Source of the DNA: Opisthocomus hoazin
Lineage: Eukaryota > Chordata > Aves > Opisthocomiformes > Opisthocomidae
DNA: 64,000 nt
Direction of reading: 5' to 3'
NCBI RefSeq assembly: GCF_030867145.1
Contig: NC_134439.1
Location: forward strand, 6,671,379-6,735,378
The notes beneath the pieces were generated by a model. The model made no database searches, was not told the origin of the DNA, and was given only the letters and a program-made list of their open reading frames with translations. The translations under genes were made by a program, and so were the position numbers. Each line of letters begins with the position of its first letter. Position 1 is the stretch's first letter. Below, piece by piece: positions 1-20,819 of the stretch.

Positions 1-6798
<6,798 letters not shown>

Positions 6799-6900
6799 CT
6801 TCTGCCTGCCCGGTCTTGGCCAAAAGCGACCCCAGCTCCAGGATGCTCTGCTCTTTGACTTGCACCGCTTCTTCATCATTTTCCTGGACATCGCGTTTCA
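6799..6900 (-). CDS. PSMD11: PSMD11 coding exon 2
   Basis: On the minus strand this exon reads [18 protein letters not shown] then [15 protein letters not shown], matching residues about 32-65 of human PSMD11 with an Ile-to-Val change in KRDIQ. The acceptor is TTTTCCAG before 6900 and the donor is AAG|GTGAGC at 6799/6798. It is 102 nt: two bases complete the Val codon split with exon 1, and one base begins the Glu codon finished by exon 3, so phases agree on both sides. The junction reads GQAEELGG where I recall GQAAELGG in human, a one-residue difference that is consistent with the splice sites chosen. Confidence 0.97.
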
Positions 6901-11094
<4,194 letters not shown>

Positions 11095-11590
11095 CAAAGG
11101 CCATCCGTCCGTCCAACCGTCTGTCCGTCCATCCAAGCATCCACCCATCTGTCTCCATCCGTCCGTCTGTCCAACCGTCCTTCCATTCAACCGTCCACCC
11201 CATCCATCCGAGTGTCCACCCCTCTGTCCATCCGTCCGTCCATCCATCCAATCATCCACCCATCCGTCTGTCCGTCCCGCCCGTCTGTCCATCCATCCAA
11301 CCGTCCACCTGTCTGTCCATCTGTCTGTCCATTCAACTGTCCATCTGTCCATCCAAGCATCCATCTGTCCATCTGTCCATCCATCCCCTCCGTCCATCCA
11401 ACCATCCACTCATCCATCTGTCCGTCCGTTCACCCATCTGTCTGTCCATCAACCGTCCACCCGTCCATCCGAGTGTCCGTCCATCTGTCCATCCGTCTGT
11501 CCGCCCGTCCGAGTGTCCATCCGTCTGTCCATCTGTCCCTCCGTCCATCCAACCCATCCACCCACCCACCCGTCCGTCCGTCCGTCCCTT
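11095..11590. repeat. (CCRT)n tetranucleotide microsatellite, ~500 bp
   Basis: The sequence is an uninterrupted succession of CCAT, CCGT and CTGT tetranucleotides with occasional CCAA, for example CCATCCGTCTGTCC. No higher-order unit is obvious, though CCATCCAACCGTCC recurs irregularly. Serine/proline frames on the plus strand and DGWTDG frames on the minus strand are translation artefacts of the tetramer. Confidence 0.95.
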
Positions 11591-12474
11591 CCCCTGCCCG
11601 GGCTCCCGTGGGACCGGGTCAGGGTGCGTCTGCCTGCACCCCCGGAGGAGGCAGGTGAAGGCAAGCGGGTGCTGGGCCGGAGGGCGAGTTCCTTCCCTAC
11701 CTCGTTAAGCAGAAAACCAACCATAATTAATTCGAAGTGGTGGTCTGGGCCAAGGGAATGTTTTGTTCGAGCCCGAAGCCGGCTGTTTTTGGGGTGAAAG
11801 TGGGGGAAATCGGGAGTGCGAGTCCGGCCGCGCCGGTGAGCCGGCAGCCCTGGCAGCGCAGGGGTTGAACCCCACGCGGGGTGACGCTGGGTTTTGGGGT
11901 GCCCTCTGATGGGTGGCCCTGGAGGTGGGGGGGACGTGTGGTGCCATGGGGGGGGGGGGTCGCCCCCAATTCTCCTTTTTGAGGGTGCTGCCCCCCCCTC
12001 CGCTGCCCCAGCCCTGGGTTTCCCCTCGCTCTCAGCTCAGGCTGGGTAATGGGAGCCGGATTTGGGGGGCTGAGCTGGGCAGCAAGGAGGGGGGAACCCG
12101 AGGGTCCCTCGGTCGGTGGTGGCTCCTCCTGTCCCCCAGACAGGGCAGGGTCAGCCCCGCTGGCCTTTAACCGCCCCCTTTCCCCCCCCACCGCCCGAAG
12201 AGTGTGGCGTCACTTACTGAGGGCATTCTGCCTGCACATCAGTAGGGACCAGAAGTGAACGTCAGGGGCAGCGCTCCGGCGTGGGGACGGCCCTGGGCTG
12301 GCCTGGGGCCGTGTCCCCCCTGGCGGGGATGGCTCCGGTCCCCACCGCCCCCCGCGGCTCCCCCCGCCGAAGGGGGTCCCAGGGACAGCGGCGGGGCCGG
12401 GCTGCCGGCATCTGTCCTTCCCCTGGGCAGCCGGACAGACGGCCGCCCCCGCCGCCCCCCCGCCTCCCCCCGCT
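11591..12474. other. GC-rich intergenic DNA, no gene seen
   Basis: This is non-repetitive GC-rich sequence between two microsatellites, with G-runs of 8-12 bases near 11946-11957. It contains one AT-bearing patch at about 11700-11800 with a TAATTAATT core, listed as a candidate regulatory patch among the findings. No coding exon could be supported. Confidence 0.6.
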
Positions 12475-13070
12475 CCAGCCCTCCCTCCTCCATCCCTCTA
12501 TCCCTCCCTCCTCCAGCCCTCCCTCCTCACTGTCCCTGTCCCGGTCCCTCCCTGCTCCCTCCCTCTTTCCCCTCCCACCCTCCATCCCTTCATCCCTCCC
12601 TCGCGCCCTCCCTCCCTCCTGCCTCCTTCCTCCATCCCTCCTCTCCCTCCCTCCAGCCCTCCTTCCTGCCTCTCCCCCTCCCTCCTCCCTCCCTCAATCC
12701 CTCCCTCCTCTAGCCTCTCCTCCCTCCCTCCATCCATCCATTCTTCCCTCCTCCATTCCTCCCCCTTCTCCTCCCTCCCTCCAGCCCTCCCCCCCTGCCC
12801 CCTTCCAGCCTTCCTCCTTCCTCCTTCCCTCCCTCCCTCCATCCCTCCCTTCTCCCTCCATCCCTTCCCTCCCTCCCTCCTGCCTCCCTCCTCCATTCTC
12901 CCTCCTCCCATCCCTCCTTCCTGCCTCCCTCCCTCCTCCATTCCTCCTTCCTCCTTTCCTCCCCCCCTCCCCTCCTTCCCTTCCTCCTCCTCCATCCCTC
13001 CATCCCGCCCATCCTTCCCTCTCCTCCTCCCTCCTTCCCTCCCTCCCTCCCCTCTCTCCCACCCAGGAGG
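12475..13070. repeat. (CCCT)n/(CTCC)n polypyrimidine tract, ~600 bp
   Basis: Almost every base on the plus strand is C or T, arranged as CCCT, CCTC and CATC tetramers such as CTCCCTCCCTCC. The minus strand is the matching GGGAGGGAGGGA purine tract. The pattern is typical of a tetranucleotide microsatellite that has drifted. The mirror-like polypurine/polypyrimidine character permits triplex or G-quadruplex formation in principle. Open frames through it are artefacts. Confidence 0.95.
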
Positions 13071-13149
13071 GACCCCAGGGCCTCACCTCAGCGCGGGGGG
13101 GGGGAGAGGGAGGGAGCCCCACCGGCGCCTGTGGGCACCCACAGCCTGG

Positions 13150-13620
13150 GGGTGAGGGTGAGTGCGTGTGTGTGAGTGTGAGTGTGTGTGTGCACATGTA
13201 TGTGCATGTGTGTGTGCATGTCTGTGTGTGTGCATGTCTGTGTGTGTGCAATGTGCACATGCGTGTGTGTGCATGTCTGTGTGTGTGCGTGTGCGTGTGT
13301 GTGAGTGTGTGTGCACATGTATGTGCATGTGTGCATGTGTGTGTGCATGTCTGTGCGTGTCTGTGCGTGTGTGGTGAGTGCGTGTGTGTGTGCGTGTGTG
13401 TGCGTGTGTGTGCACACGTGTGTGTGCGCATACCTGTGTGTGTGCGCAATGCACGTGTGCCCGTCTGTGTGCGTGTGCACACGTGTGTGCGCATCCGCAT
13501 GTGCGTGCGTACACATGTGCAGCATCTGCGTGCGATGTGGGTGTGCATTTGCGCGTGCACACGCGCCCATGGGCGCATGCACGTGTGTGTGTGTGCGGTG
13601 TCCGCACGCAGGGCGGGTGA
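13150..13620. repeat. Compound (TG)n/TGCATG microsatellite
   Basis: The sequence is alternating purine-pyrimidine, with GTGTGTGTGCATGTCTGTGT-type units mixed with GTGCACATGTATGTGCATG. Several segments recur at ~30-50 bp spacing, suggesting tandem spread of a longer unit. Cysteine/valine frames on plus and histidine/threonine frames on minus are artefacts. Confidence 0.92.
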
Positions 13621-14830
13621 GACACACGTGTTGGGGGGGGTGCGGTGCGGGCGGGGGGGATGCGGTGGGCGCAGCGCAGGGGTGCAGCGTGGCCGTGCAG
13701 TGTGGGTGCTGTGCCGGGGTGCAGTGTTGGGGTGCAGCGTGGGTGCCATGGCGGGGTGCAGCGAGGCCGTGCAGCACCCTGTGCATGGCGTGTGCGTTGT
13801 CTGCGCATGGCGTGTGCATGGCGTGTCCGTGGCACGTGCATGGTGTGCATGTGGTGTGTGCGTGGCACGTGCAAGGCGTGTGCAAGGTGTGCACGTGGGG
13901 TGGCTGTGAGACGTGCATGGCATGTGCGCCGGGCGTGTGCATGGTCTGTGCCCGGCACGTGGCGTGTGCGTGGTCTGCTCACGGGCTGTGCATGGCGTGT
14001 GCATGGCATTTGCACGCTTCGTGCAACACGCGTGGGAGGGGTTGCGTGTGGCCTGGGTGTGCGTGTGTGTGTGGGGGGGTGTGCATGCAGCGTGGGGGGA
14101 GTGTGCAACGCTCACGGGGGTGCGCACATGTGGGGGTGCACGCACACGCGTGGGGTTTCACGTGCGTGTCCGGGGGGCGTGCGCACCGGTGCAGGCTGTG
14201 TGCACGCATGCAGCACGGCGTGTTGGCGTGAGTGTGCGTGGTGCGGCTGCATGGAGGTGCGTGTGCATGCGTGTGCATGGTGTGTGCACGCACACACATG
14301 GTGCTGGGGGCGTGTGCTGTGCGGGGTGTGCGTGCACAGGCGACCCGGGGTGCGTGTGCACGCGTTGCACGGTGCATGCAACACGCACAGACACCGCGCT
14401 GCGTGCGCTGTGGGGGTGTGCACGGGTGTGTGCATGCACAAGTGTGTGGTTTGCACGCGTGTGCCCATGTCTGCACGCATGCGTAAGCGTGGGGCGTGGT
14501 GTACATGCGTGGATTTGCGCGTGTGCATGCACACAGACGTGGCGCGTGCACACACGAGCGTGTTCCTTGCGTGTGGGTGCAGGCGGGGGGGTCTGTGGAG
14601 TGCGTGTGTGCACCCAGCCCGCACGAGTGTACACGCGTGTGCTTTTCAGCACGTGTGGCTGTGTGTGCACGCACTGGGTCCACACGCGTGTGCACGTTGT
14701 TTGCGTGTACCTGTACCGTGTGTGCACGGGGCGTGCCGTGTGGCTGCACCACGCGTGTGTGCATACGTGTGCATGCGTGTCCCCGCGTGTGCGCACGGTG
14801 CCTGGGCGTGCCTCGTGTGCACCCCACGAC
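13621..14830. repeat. Degenerate GTGTGCATGGCGTG-type repeat field
   Basis: This continues the TG-rich array in a more diverged form, with recurrent GTGCATGGCGTGTGC and CACGCGTGTGCAC phrases. Alternating purine-pyrimidine runs remain frequent. I could not define one fixed period by eye. The long open frames through this region (to 419-425 aa on plus) are rich in Cys, Val, His and Ala and have no domain signature. Confidence 0.8.
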
Positions 14831-15129
14831 ACACGCGTGTGCACCCTTGGGTGCCCGGGACGCTCAGACGGGCGGGGACGCGGCAGTGGTCCCCATGGCG
14901 ATGACGCCCACCCCAGGGTACCTGCGGTCCCCTCTCCCAGCCAGCCAAGCACCTCCGGCTCCTTGGGTGGTCCCCCATGGGCACGTCCCCACCACCCCCC
15001 TGCCCCCCCCCAGCCCCAGGGACACCCTGGCAGGGGACACCCCGGCAGGGGGACACCCCGCATCTGGCTGGTGCCAGGAGAGGCCTCGGTGGGGCCTGGA
15101 CCCCCTCGTGAGGGTCCCAGGGAGCTGCT
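14831..15129. other. GC-rich spacer, no gene seen
   Basis: This is a short non-repetitive GC-rich spacer between the TG-rich field and the next minisatellite, with a brief GGGGACACCCCG duplication near 15035-15060. No coding or RNA feature is supported. Confidence 0.55.
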
Positions 15130-16020
15130 GGCGTGGGGGAACCTCTCCATTTTGGGCGGGATCCATCATCAGGGCAAACCTCTGTTGTGAGGAGCCTTGT
15201 TGGGGGAGATCTCCATCGTGGGGAAGAGCTCTGGTGTTGGGTGAACCTCTGTTCGGGGAGAGAACATCGTGGTGGGGAACCTCCGTCACTGGGGAAACTC
15301 CCATCATGGGGGAACCTCTGTCATCGGGGACACCTTAGTCTGGGGGGAACCTCCACCATGAGAGAATCCTCCCACCATGAGAGAACCTCCATCATGGGGG
15401 CAACCTTCCTCGTGAGGGAACCTCCATCATGAGAGAACCTCCATCATGGGGGGCAACCTTCCTCGTGAGGGAACCTCGGACATCATGAGAGAACCTCCAT
15501 CATGAGAGAACCTCATCATGGGGGCATCCTTCCTTTGTGGGGCAACCTCCGTCAGGGAGATCTCCATCGTGGGGAAACTTTCATCATGGGGTAAACCTCC
15601 ATCACAGGGAAATCTTAATTTTGAGGAACCTCCATTATGGGGAAATCACCCATTCATGGGGGAAACTCTCCATTATGGGGAACCTTCATCTTGGGAGAAC
15701 CTCCATCACGGGGAAATCATCCATCATGGGGGAAACCCTCCATCACGAGGAACCTTCACCCTGGGAGAACCTTCATCATGGGAAATCACCCATCATGGGG
15801 GGAAAGTCTCCATCATGGGAGAACCTTCATCCTGGGAGAACCTCCATCATGGGGGAAACCTTGGCTGTGGTGGAACCTCTATTGTGGGAGAAACCTGGAT
15901 TGGGGGGAAAACCTCCATTTCGGGGGAGCCTCCATTGTGGGGGGGACCTCCATCATGGGGGGACCTCCGTCATGGGGGGATCCTCCACCGCGGGGAAACC
16001 TTCATGGTGGGGGAGCCCCC
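15130..16020. repeat. Degenerate ~20-bp minisatellite (AACCTCCATCATGGGG)
   Basis: More than 40 imperfect copies of a unit close to GGGGAACCTCCATCATGGG, about 18-22 bp long, run through this segment, with variants such as GAGAGAACCTCCATCATGAG. Unit length and sequence drift along the array, suggesting an old repeat rather than a recently amplified one. The array ends about 100 bp before the assembly gap. Confidence 0.93.
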
Positions 16021-16124
16021 GTCGTGCGCGTGTGTGTTCACACATGCACACGAGCACGCGTGTGCGTGCCCGTGCCTGGGTCGCCTGCCCGTCCCCGCCT
16101 GCCCAGACGTCCCCAGGCCCCCGA

Positions 16125-16324
16125 NNNNNNNNNNNNNNNNNNNNNNNNNNNNNNNNNNNNNNNNNNNNNNNNNNNNNNNNNNNNNNNNNNNNNNNNNNNN
16201 NNNNNNNNNNNNNNNNNNNNNNNNNNNNNNNNNNNNNNNNNNNNNNNNNNNNNNNNNNNNNNNNNNNNNNNNNNNNNNNNNNNNNNNNNNNNNNNNNNNN
16301 NNNNNNNNNNNNNNNNNNNNNNNN
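16125..16324. other. Assembly gap (200 N)
   Basis: Exactly 200 undetermined bases separate the ~20-bp array from the 35-bp array. A round number like this is usually a placeholder, so true distance and content are unknown. It falls where repeats on both sides would prevent assembly. Confidence 0.99.
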
Positions 16325-16399
16325 TGCTCCTTACACGGCCCCGAGCACACGCGTGTGCGGAGCCTGGCGGGGGAGCTCGGGGGGCACGGCGAGCCTCAG

Positions 16400-16937
16400 G
16401 CACCCCGAGCACACGCGTGGCCATGCCGTGTGCAGCCCGTGTTACACACGCGTGGGCATCCCGTGTGCAGCCCGTGTTACACATGCGTGGCCATGCCGTG
16501 TGCAGCCCATGTTACACACGCGTGGCCATCCCGTGTGCAGCCCGTGTTACACACGCGTGGCCATCCCGTGTGCAGCCCGTGTTACACACGCGTGGCCATC
16601 CCGTGTGCAGCCCATGTTACACACGCGTGGCCATCCCGTGTGCAGCCCGTGTTACACACACGTGGCCATCCCGTGTGCAGCCCATGTTACACACGTGTGG
16701 CCATCCCGTGTGCAGCCCGTGGTACACACGCGTGGCCATCCCGTGTGCAGCCCATGTTACACACGTGTGGCCATCCCGTGTGCAGCCCATGTTACACACG
16801 TGTGGCCATCCCGTGTGCAGCCCGTGTTACACACGCGTGGCCATCCCATGTGCAGCCCGTGTTACACGTGGCCATCCCGTGTGCAGCCCGTGTTACACAC
16901 GCGTGGCCATCCCGTGTGCAGCCCGTGGTACACGCAC
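16400..16937. repeat. 35-bp minisatellite, about 15 copies
   Basis: The unit begins CGTGGCCATCCCGTGTGCAG and ends CCCGTGTTACACACG, repeating every 35 bp with few substitutions (for example TGCAG at 16501 and 16536). One copy near 16862 is shortened to lack ACACGC. Because 35 is not a multiple of three and the unit has no stop in any plus frame, all three frames stay open. This is why very long frames cross the array and the gap. High copy similarity suggests recent expansion or homogenisation. Confidence 0.95.
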
Positions 16938-17100
16938 GCAGGTTTCCCCCGCCGCGCGCAGCCGTGTGCACACCCGCTCACAAGCACACGGCCGTGGCGT
17001 GCGTGGCCCCTCCTTGCACACAGCGTGCACGCAGCCACGCGTCTCTGAGGCACGTAGGCTCCCCTCACGCACACTCAACCGCCCCACGCGTGCACGCCCC
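16938..17100. other. Short GC-rich spacer after 35-bp array
   Basis: CpG-bearing sequence with scattered CACGC and GTGCACGC words passes gradually into the TTGCAC array. No gene is seen. Confidence 0.5.
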
Positions 17101-18180
17101 TTGCACACCCGCCCTGCTGCATGCTCACGCGTGCTCCCTCTTGCACACGTGTGCGCTGACGTGTTCCCCACTCACGCCTGCTCTTCGCTGCACGCATCCC
17201 CCTTGCGCCCTTGCACACCCACTGCCCCTTGCACACCCACACTCACCCCGTCAGGCACCCCTCCTTGCACACTCAGCTGCCCCCTCGCACACGCACCCCG
17301 CCTTGCACACGCACTGCCCCTTGCACCCCTCCTCGCGTGCACCCCCTTTACACACCCCCCTGCACCCTCCCTCCCCTTTACACCCCCCGGGGGCACACGC
17401 ACCCGCTCGCACCCCTTCGCACGCAGCCACGCTCCCCTGCGCACGCACCCGCCTTGCACACCTCCCCTTTGCACACCCCCCCTTGCACACACGCTCCCCC
17501 TTAAACCTCCACCCTCTCCTTGCACCCCCCTTGCACACACACTCCCCTCCTTGCACCCCTACACCTCGTTGCACACCCTCTTGCACACTCCCCCCCTTGC
17601 ACACCCCCTTGAGCATCTCCGCACCCTCCCTGCACACCCCCTTGCACGCACACGCACTCCCCTTTGCACACCCGCTCCCCTTTGCACCCCCCTTTCACCC
17701 CGCTTGCACCCCCACCCCCTCATTGCACGCCCCTTTGCACACCCACCCCCCACAACCATTGCACACCCCTCGGACACACACTCCTCCGCTTGCACACCCC
17801 CCTGCACCCCCACTCCCCCTTGCACCCCCATCCCCTCCTTGCACACCCCCTTGCACCCCCATCCCCTCCTTGCACACCCCCTTGCACGCACACGCACTCC
17901 CCTTTGCACACCCGCTCCCCCTTGCACCCACCACCCCCCTCTGCTCCCCACTTGCACACCCATTGCACACCCCTTTGCACCCCCACCCCCTCCCTGCACC
18001 CCCACCCCCTCCTTGCACCCCCCCTTGCTCGCACACGCGCTCCCCTTTGCACACCCCCCCCCTTGCACATCCCCCCTCTTTGCCCCCCCCGCACACCCAC
18101 CCCCCTCGCTCCCCACTCGCCCCCCCCTCGCTCGCACGCCCTCCCCCCCCCCTTTGCCCACCCCCTCCCTGCCCCCCCCG
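17101..18180. repeat. C-rich CCCCTTGCACACCCC-type repeat field, ~1.1 kb
   Basis: CCTTGCACACCCCC and CTTTGCACGCACACGCACTCC units recur throughout, with larger duplicated blocks; for example CTTGCACGCACACGCACTCC appears near 17640 and again near 17881. The minus strand is G-rich. Proline/histidine frames on plus and glycine/cysteine frames on minus come from the unit composition and carry no recognised domain. Confidence 0.88.
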
Positions 18181-18390
18181 CACCCCCGCACCGATCGGCT
18201 CCAGCTGCACAAACATTCCCCGCGCGCCGCCCCCCGCCCCCGCAGCCCCCACCCCCGCCCGGATCCCGCCCCCCCCCCGCCCCCCCCCGCAGCTGCGCCG
18301 GCACCGCGGGGCCGTGGGGCAGCCCCACGGCGGGGCCCCCGCGGGGGGGGGGGGTGGAGCGGGGCTGCTGCCGGCCGGGCTGGGGGGGGG
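18181..18390. other. Extremely GC-rich spacer with C- and G-runs
   Basis: The segment holds long C-runs (18271-18291) and a G-run near 18341-18352. It also has CpG-rich words and a CACAAACATTCCCCGCGCG patch near 18207. No coding feature is supported. Confidence 0.5.
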
Positions 18391-18895
18391 ACCGCGTCCA
18401 CCCGTCCCGTGTCCACCCATCCCGGGACCAACCCAACCCACGTCCACCCACCCTGTGTCCACCCACCCCGTGTCTGCGAGCCCCATGTCCACCCGCTCCA
18501 GGACCACCCATCCCGTGTCCACCCAACCCATGTCCACCCACCCTGTGTCCGCCCACCCCGGGACCACCCGTCCTGTGCCCACCCATTCGATGTCTGCTCA
18601 TCTCGTGTCCACCCAACCATATCCACCCAACCCATGTCCACCTACCCCGTGGCTGCCCACCCTGGGACCACCTGTCCTGTGTCCACCCGTCCTATGTCAA
18701 CCCACCCTGTGTCCACCCACCCCATGTCTGCCCATCCTGAGTCCATCCGTCCCGCGTCCACCCATCCCGCGTCCACCCATCCCATGTCCACCCATCCCAG
18801 AACCACACAACCCATGTCCACCCAGCCATACCCACCCAACCCGTGTCCACCTACCCTGTGTCCACCCACCCCATGTCCACCTGCCCCACGCTCTC
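18391..18895. repeat. 15-bp minisatellite (CACCCATCCCGTGTC)
   Basis: Units of 15 bp such as CACCCATCCCGTGTC and CACCCAACCCATGTC alternate for about 500 bp, interrupted by GGGACCACC and GAACCACA variants. A 15-bp period keeps frames in register, giving a pentapeptide HPxxV pattern on plus that is an artefact. Confidence 0.93.
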
Positions 18896-19240
18896 TGCGT
18901 GGGGTGCTGGGATGGAGGTGGAGAACCACACCCACCCACCAACCACACACACTCCTTCTCCAGGAGGTATGCTGGGGGGTAGATGGGGTCCCATGCTCAC
19001 CCACCCCTCATCCGTTCACCGCGTGTTCTCCTGATGGGGTGCTGGATGGAGGTGGGAACCGTGTCCACCCACCCCATGTTCTCCAGGAGGCCACCAGGAT
19101 GGAGAGGGGTCCCATGCCCAGCCATCCCTCATCCACCCACCCATGTTCTCCAGGAGGCACATCAGGATGGAGAGGGGTCCCATGCCCACCCACCCCTCAT
19201 CCACCCACCCCGTGTTCTCCACGTGGGGTGCTGGGATGGA
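18896..19240. repeat. ~68-bp tandem repeat (TTCTCCAGGAGG...GGGATGGAG)
   Basis: A unit of 67-69 bp containing GTTCTCCAGGAGG, GGATGGAGAGGGGTCCCATG and CACCCACCCCTCATCC repeats several times; CTCCAGGAGG starts at 19081 and 19148, and the next equivalent is at 19217. It looks like a higher-order derivative of the adjoining 15-bp array. Confidence 0.85.
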
Positions 19241-19410
19241 GACCGCCTGCCACACTTGCGTGTCCCATGTTCTCAAGGACGGACGCCGGGAATGGGGCAG
19301 GGCATCACGCCTACTCCTCCCAAGTTCTCCGGGTGGACGCTGGGATGGAGAGGTGGCCCCACGTCCTCCACTCCCCCCCTTCAGGCGTGACCCCTGCCCA
19401 GGGACGGGGT

Positions 19411-19468
19411 CCCACGACGCTCAGGCGGGGCGACGGGGTCCCACGACGCTCAGGCGGGGCGACGGGAT
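19411..19468. repeat. Two perfect 29-bp direct repeats
   Basis: The segment starting CCCACGACGCTCAGGCGGGG at 19411 is repeated at 19440, a 29-bp unit present twice, with the second copy changing only at its end. Confidence 0.88.
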
Positions 19469-20574
19469 GGGGACGGGTCCCACACCCACCCACCCCACGT
19501 CCTCCGAGCAAGGCGGTGGGATGGAGACAGGATCCTCCACCTGCCTTGGGAAACCCAGCCCTCGTTAGGGACATCCCTAATTGCCGGGAGGCCGCATCCT
19601 GCTTTCCAGCACCTTCTTCTCCTTAAGAGCGCCGCGGCCAGGAGCCGAATTTAGCCGGCGCGGCCGCCTGTCCTGGCTGGCGTCCGGCCATGGCTCGGCG
19701 AGATCCCGCGCCGGGGCCCGCGGCCGGGGGGGACGTCGGGGCTGGATGGCCCGGGAACACCCCGGGGGTCCTGCTCTGCTCACAGCACCCATGGGCGCTG
19801 CTCCCCGTGGCCTCGGGTCCCCGCTGGCTTCGTCCCCGTGGGGGTTCAGGCACGGCCGCCCGCGAGTTGGGGACCCCCAGCCGTGTCCCCACCGAGGCCC
19901 TGGGGCCTCTCACGTCATCAAGGGCTGACGGAAACGGTCGGTGGGGACACGGGGATGTCACCACGAGCTGTCCCGTGTCACCTCCCTGGTCCTCTGCCAG
20001 CCCCCCGTGTTGCTGCCGGGGACACAGGATGAGGGAGGACGGTGACGGGGGGGGCAGGGGGAGAGGGACCCCGCTGCCCTGCGGGAATTGTCACTCGGGG
20101 CTGAGCGGCTGGGACAGGGCCCCCCGGGGTGAAGGGGGGAGCCCCTGGGGACAGGGGAGCTGGAGGGTGCGGGGACAGGGCTGCGTGGGACAGGGACCCC
20201 CCCGGGGACAGGAGAGCTCGTGGGCAGGGGATGGGGAGCCTGGGGCGCAGGGGACAGGACAGGCGGGGGACAGGAGCACTGCGACAGCCAGCTCTGGGGA
20301 CATCCCGTGACCTGTCCTTCTCCCAGTCAGACCAGTTCCTTCCTCCAGCACCCCCTTCCTGCACTGGTGTCACCCCCAGGGCTGTCTCCTTGCCGGGACA
20401 GAGCCTGGTGCCATCACCCTACGGCTGACCGGACCGTGGTCGTTCCTCCTGGGGACCCCCCGTCCCCGTCCCCACCAGCGCAAGCCCTGTGAGCCTCCCG
20501 GACACTGGTGTGACGAGTTGTGGGTGCTCTGGGGCCGGGCAGGGTGGGCGTTTGCCAGGGCAGGAGGGGCCAGG
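19469..20574. other. GC-rich intergenic DNA with a CpG-dense patch
   Basis: No gene is supported. A CpG-dense, non-repetitive patch lies at about 19580-19740, including GCCGGCGCGGCCGCC. An ATG at 19690 opens a 206-residue frame (MARRDPAPGPAAGG...) with no recognisable family and composition-driven residues. Between 20100 and 20290, GGGGACAGG-type words recur at irregular spacing, as a weak repeat. Confidence 0.5.
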
Positions 20575-20735
20575 GGGGACTTTAATTGACTTCTGCCGCG
20601 CTCGGCAGCTGTGAAAACAGAGCGGGGCTCATTAGGGGACATCAAAGGACCCCCACCACGGCCGGGCGGGGGGACACGGCGGGACCCGCCACCGGCGTTT
20701 GCTCCCTCTTCGCTTGGCTTAAAAGGAGGGCTGGG
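20575..20735. promoter_or_regulatory. Candidate enhancer patch with TCF/LEF and homeodomain words
   Basis: Within repeat-rich GC DNA this unique patch contains TTTAATTGA (20581-20589), the E-box CAGCTG (20606-20611), CTCATTAGG (about 20628-20636) and ACATCAAAGG (20639-20648). The last is the reverse complement of a TCF/LEF site, CCTTTGATGT. It lies about 3.2 kb beyond the FZD2 stop codon. Role as an enhancer is inference from motif clustering and local composition alone. Confidence 0.35.
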
Positions 20736-20819
20736 GGTCAGCCGCACGCAGGGAGGAGGTCTCTGTCCCCTGTCCCCTGTCCCCGGGGTCGGCTGCACCC
20801 GGGAGCACCCGTTCCCCGG

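Noticed and set aside
12281-14904. Long frames of 419-542 residues on plus and 284-483 on minus
   Set aside because: They are translations of (CCCT)n and (TG)n microsatellites (Pro/Ser, Cys/Val, His/Thr runs), open on both strands over the same bases.
13150-19240. CRISPR-like regular repeats
   Set aside because: The arrays are direct tandem minisatellites without unique spacers, in vertebrate DNA.
15518-19626. Very long forward open frames (1154 and 1329 residues) crossing the minisatellites and the N gap
   Set aside because: They run through 200 N bases and several tandem arrays whose units lack stop codons, and two or three frames are open at once. Residues are Pro/His/Ser repeats with no domain, so they are compositional artefacts.
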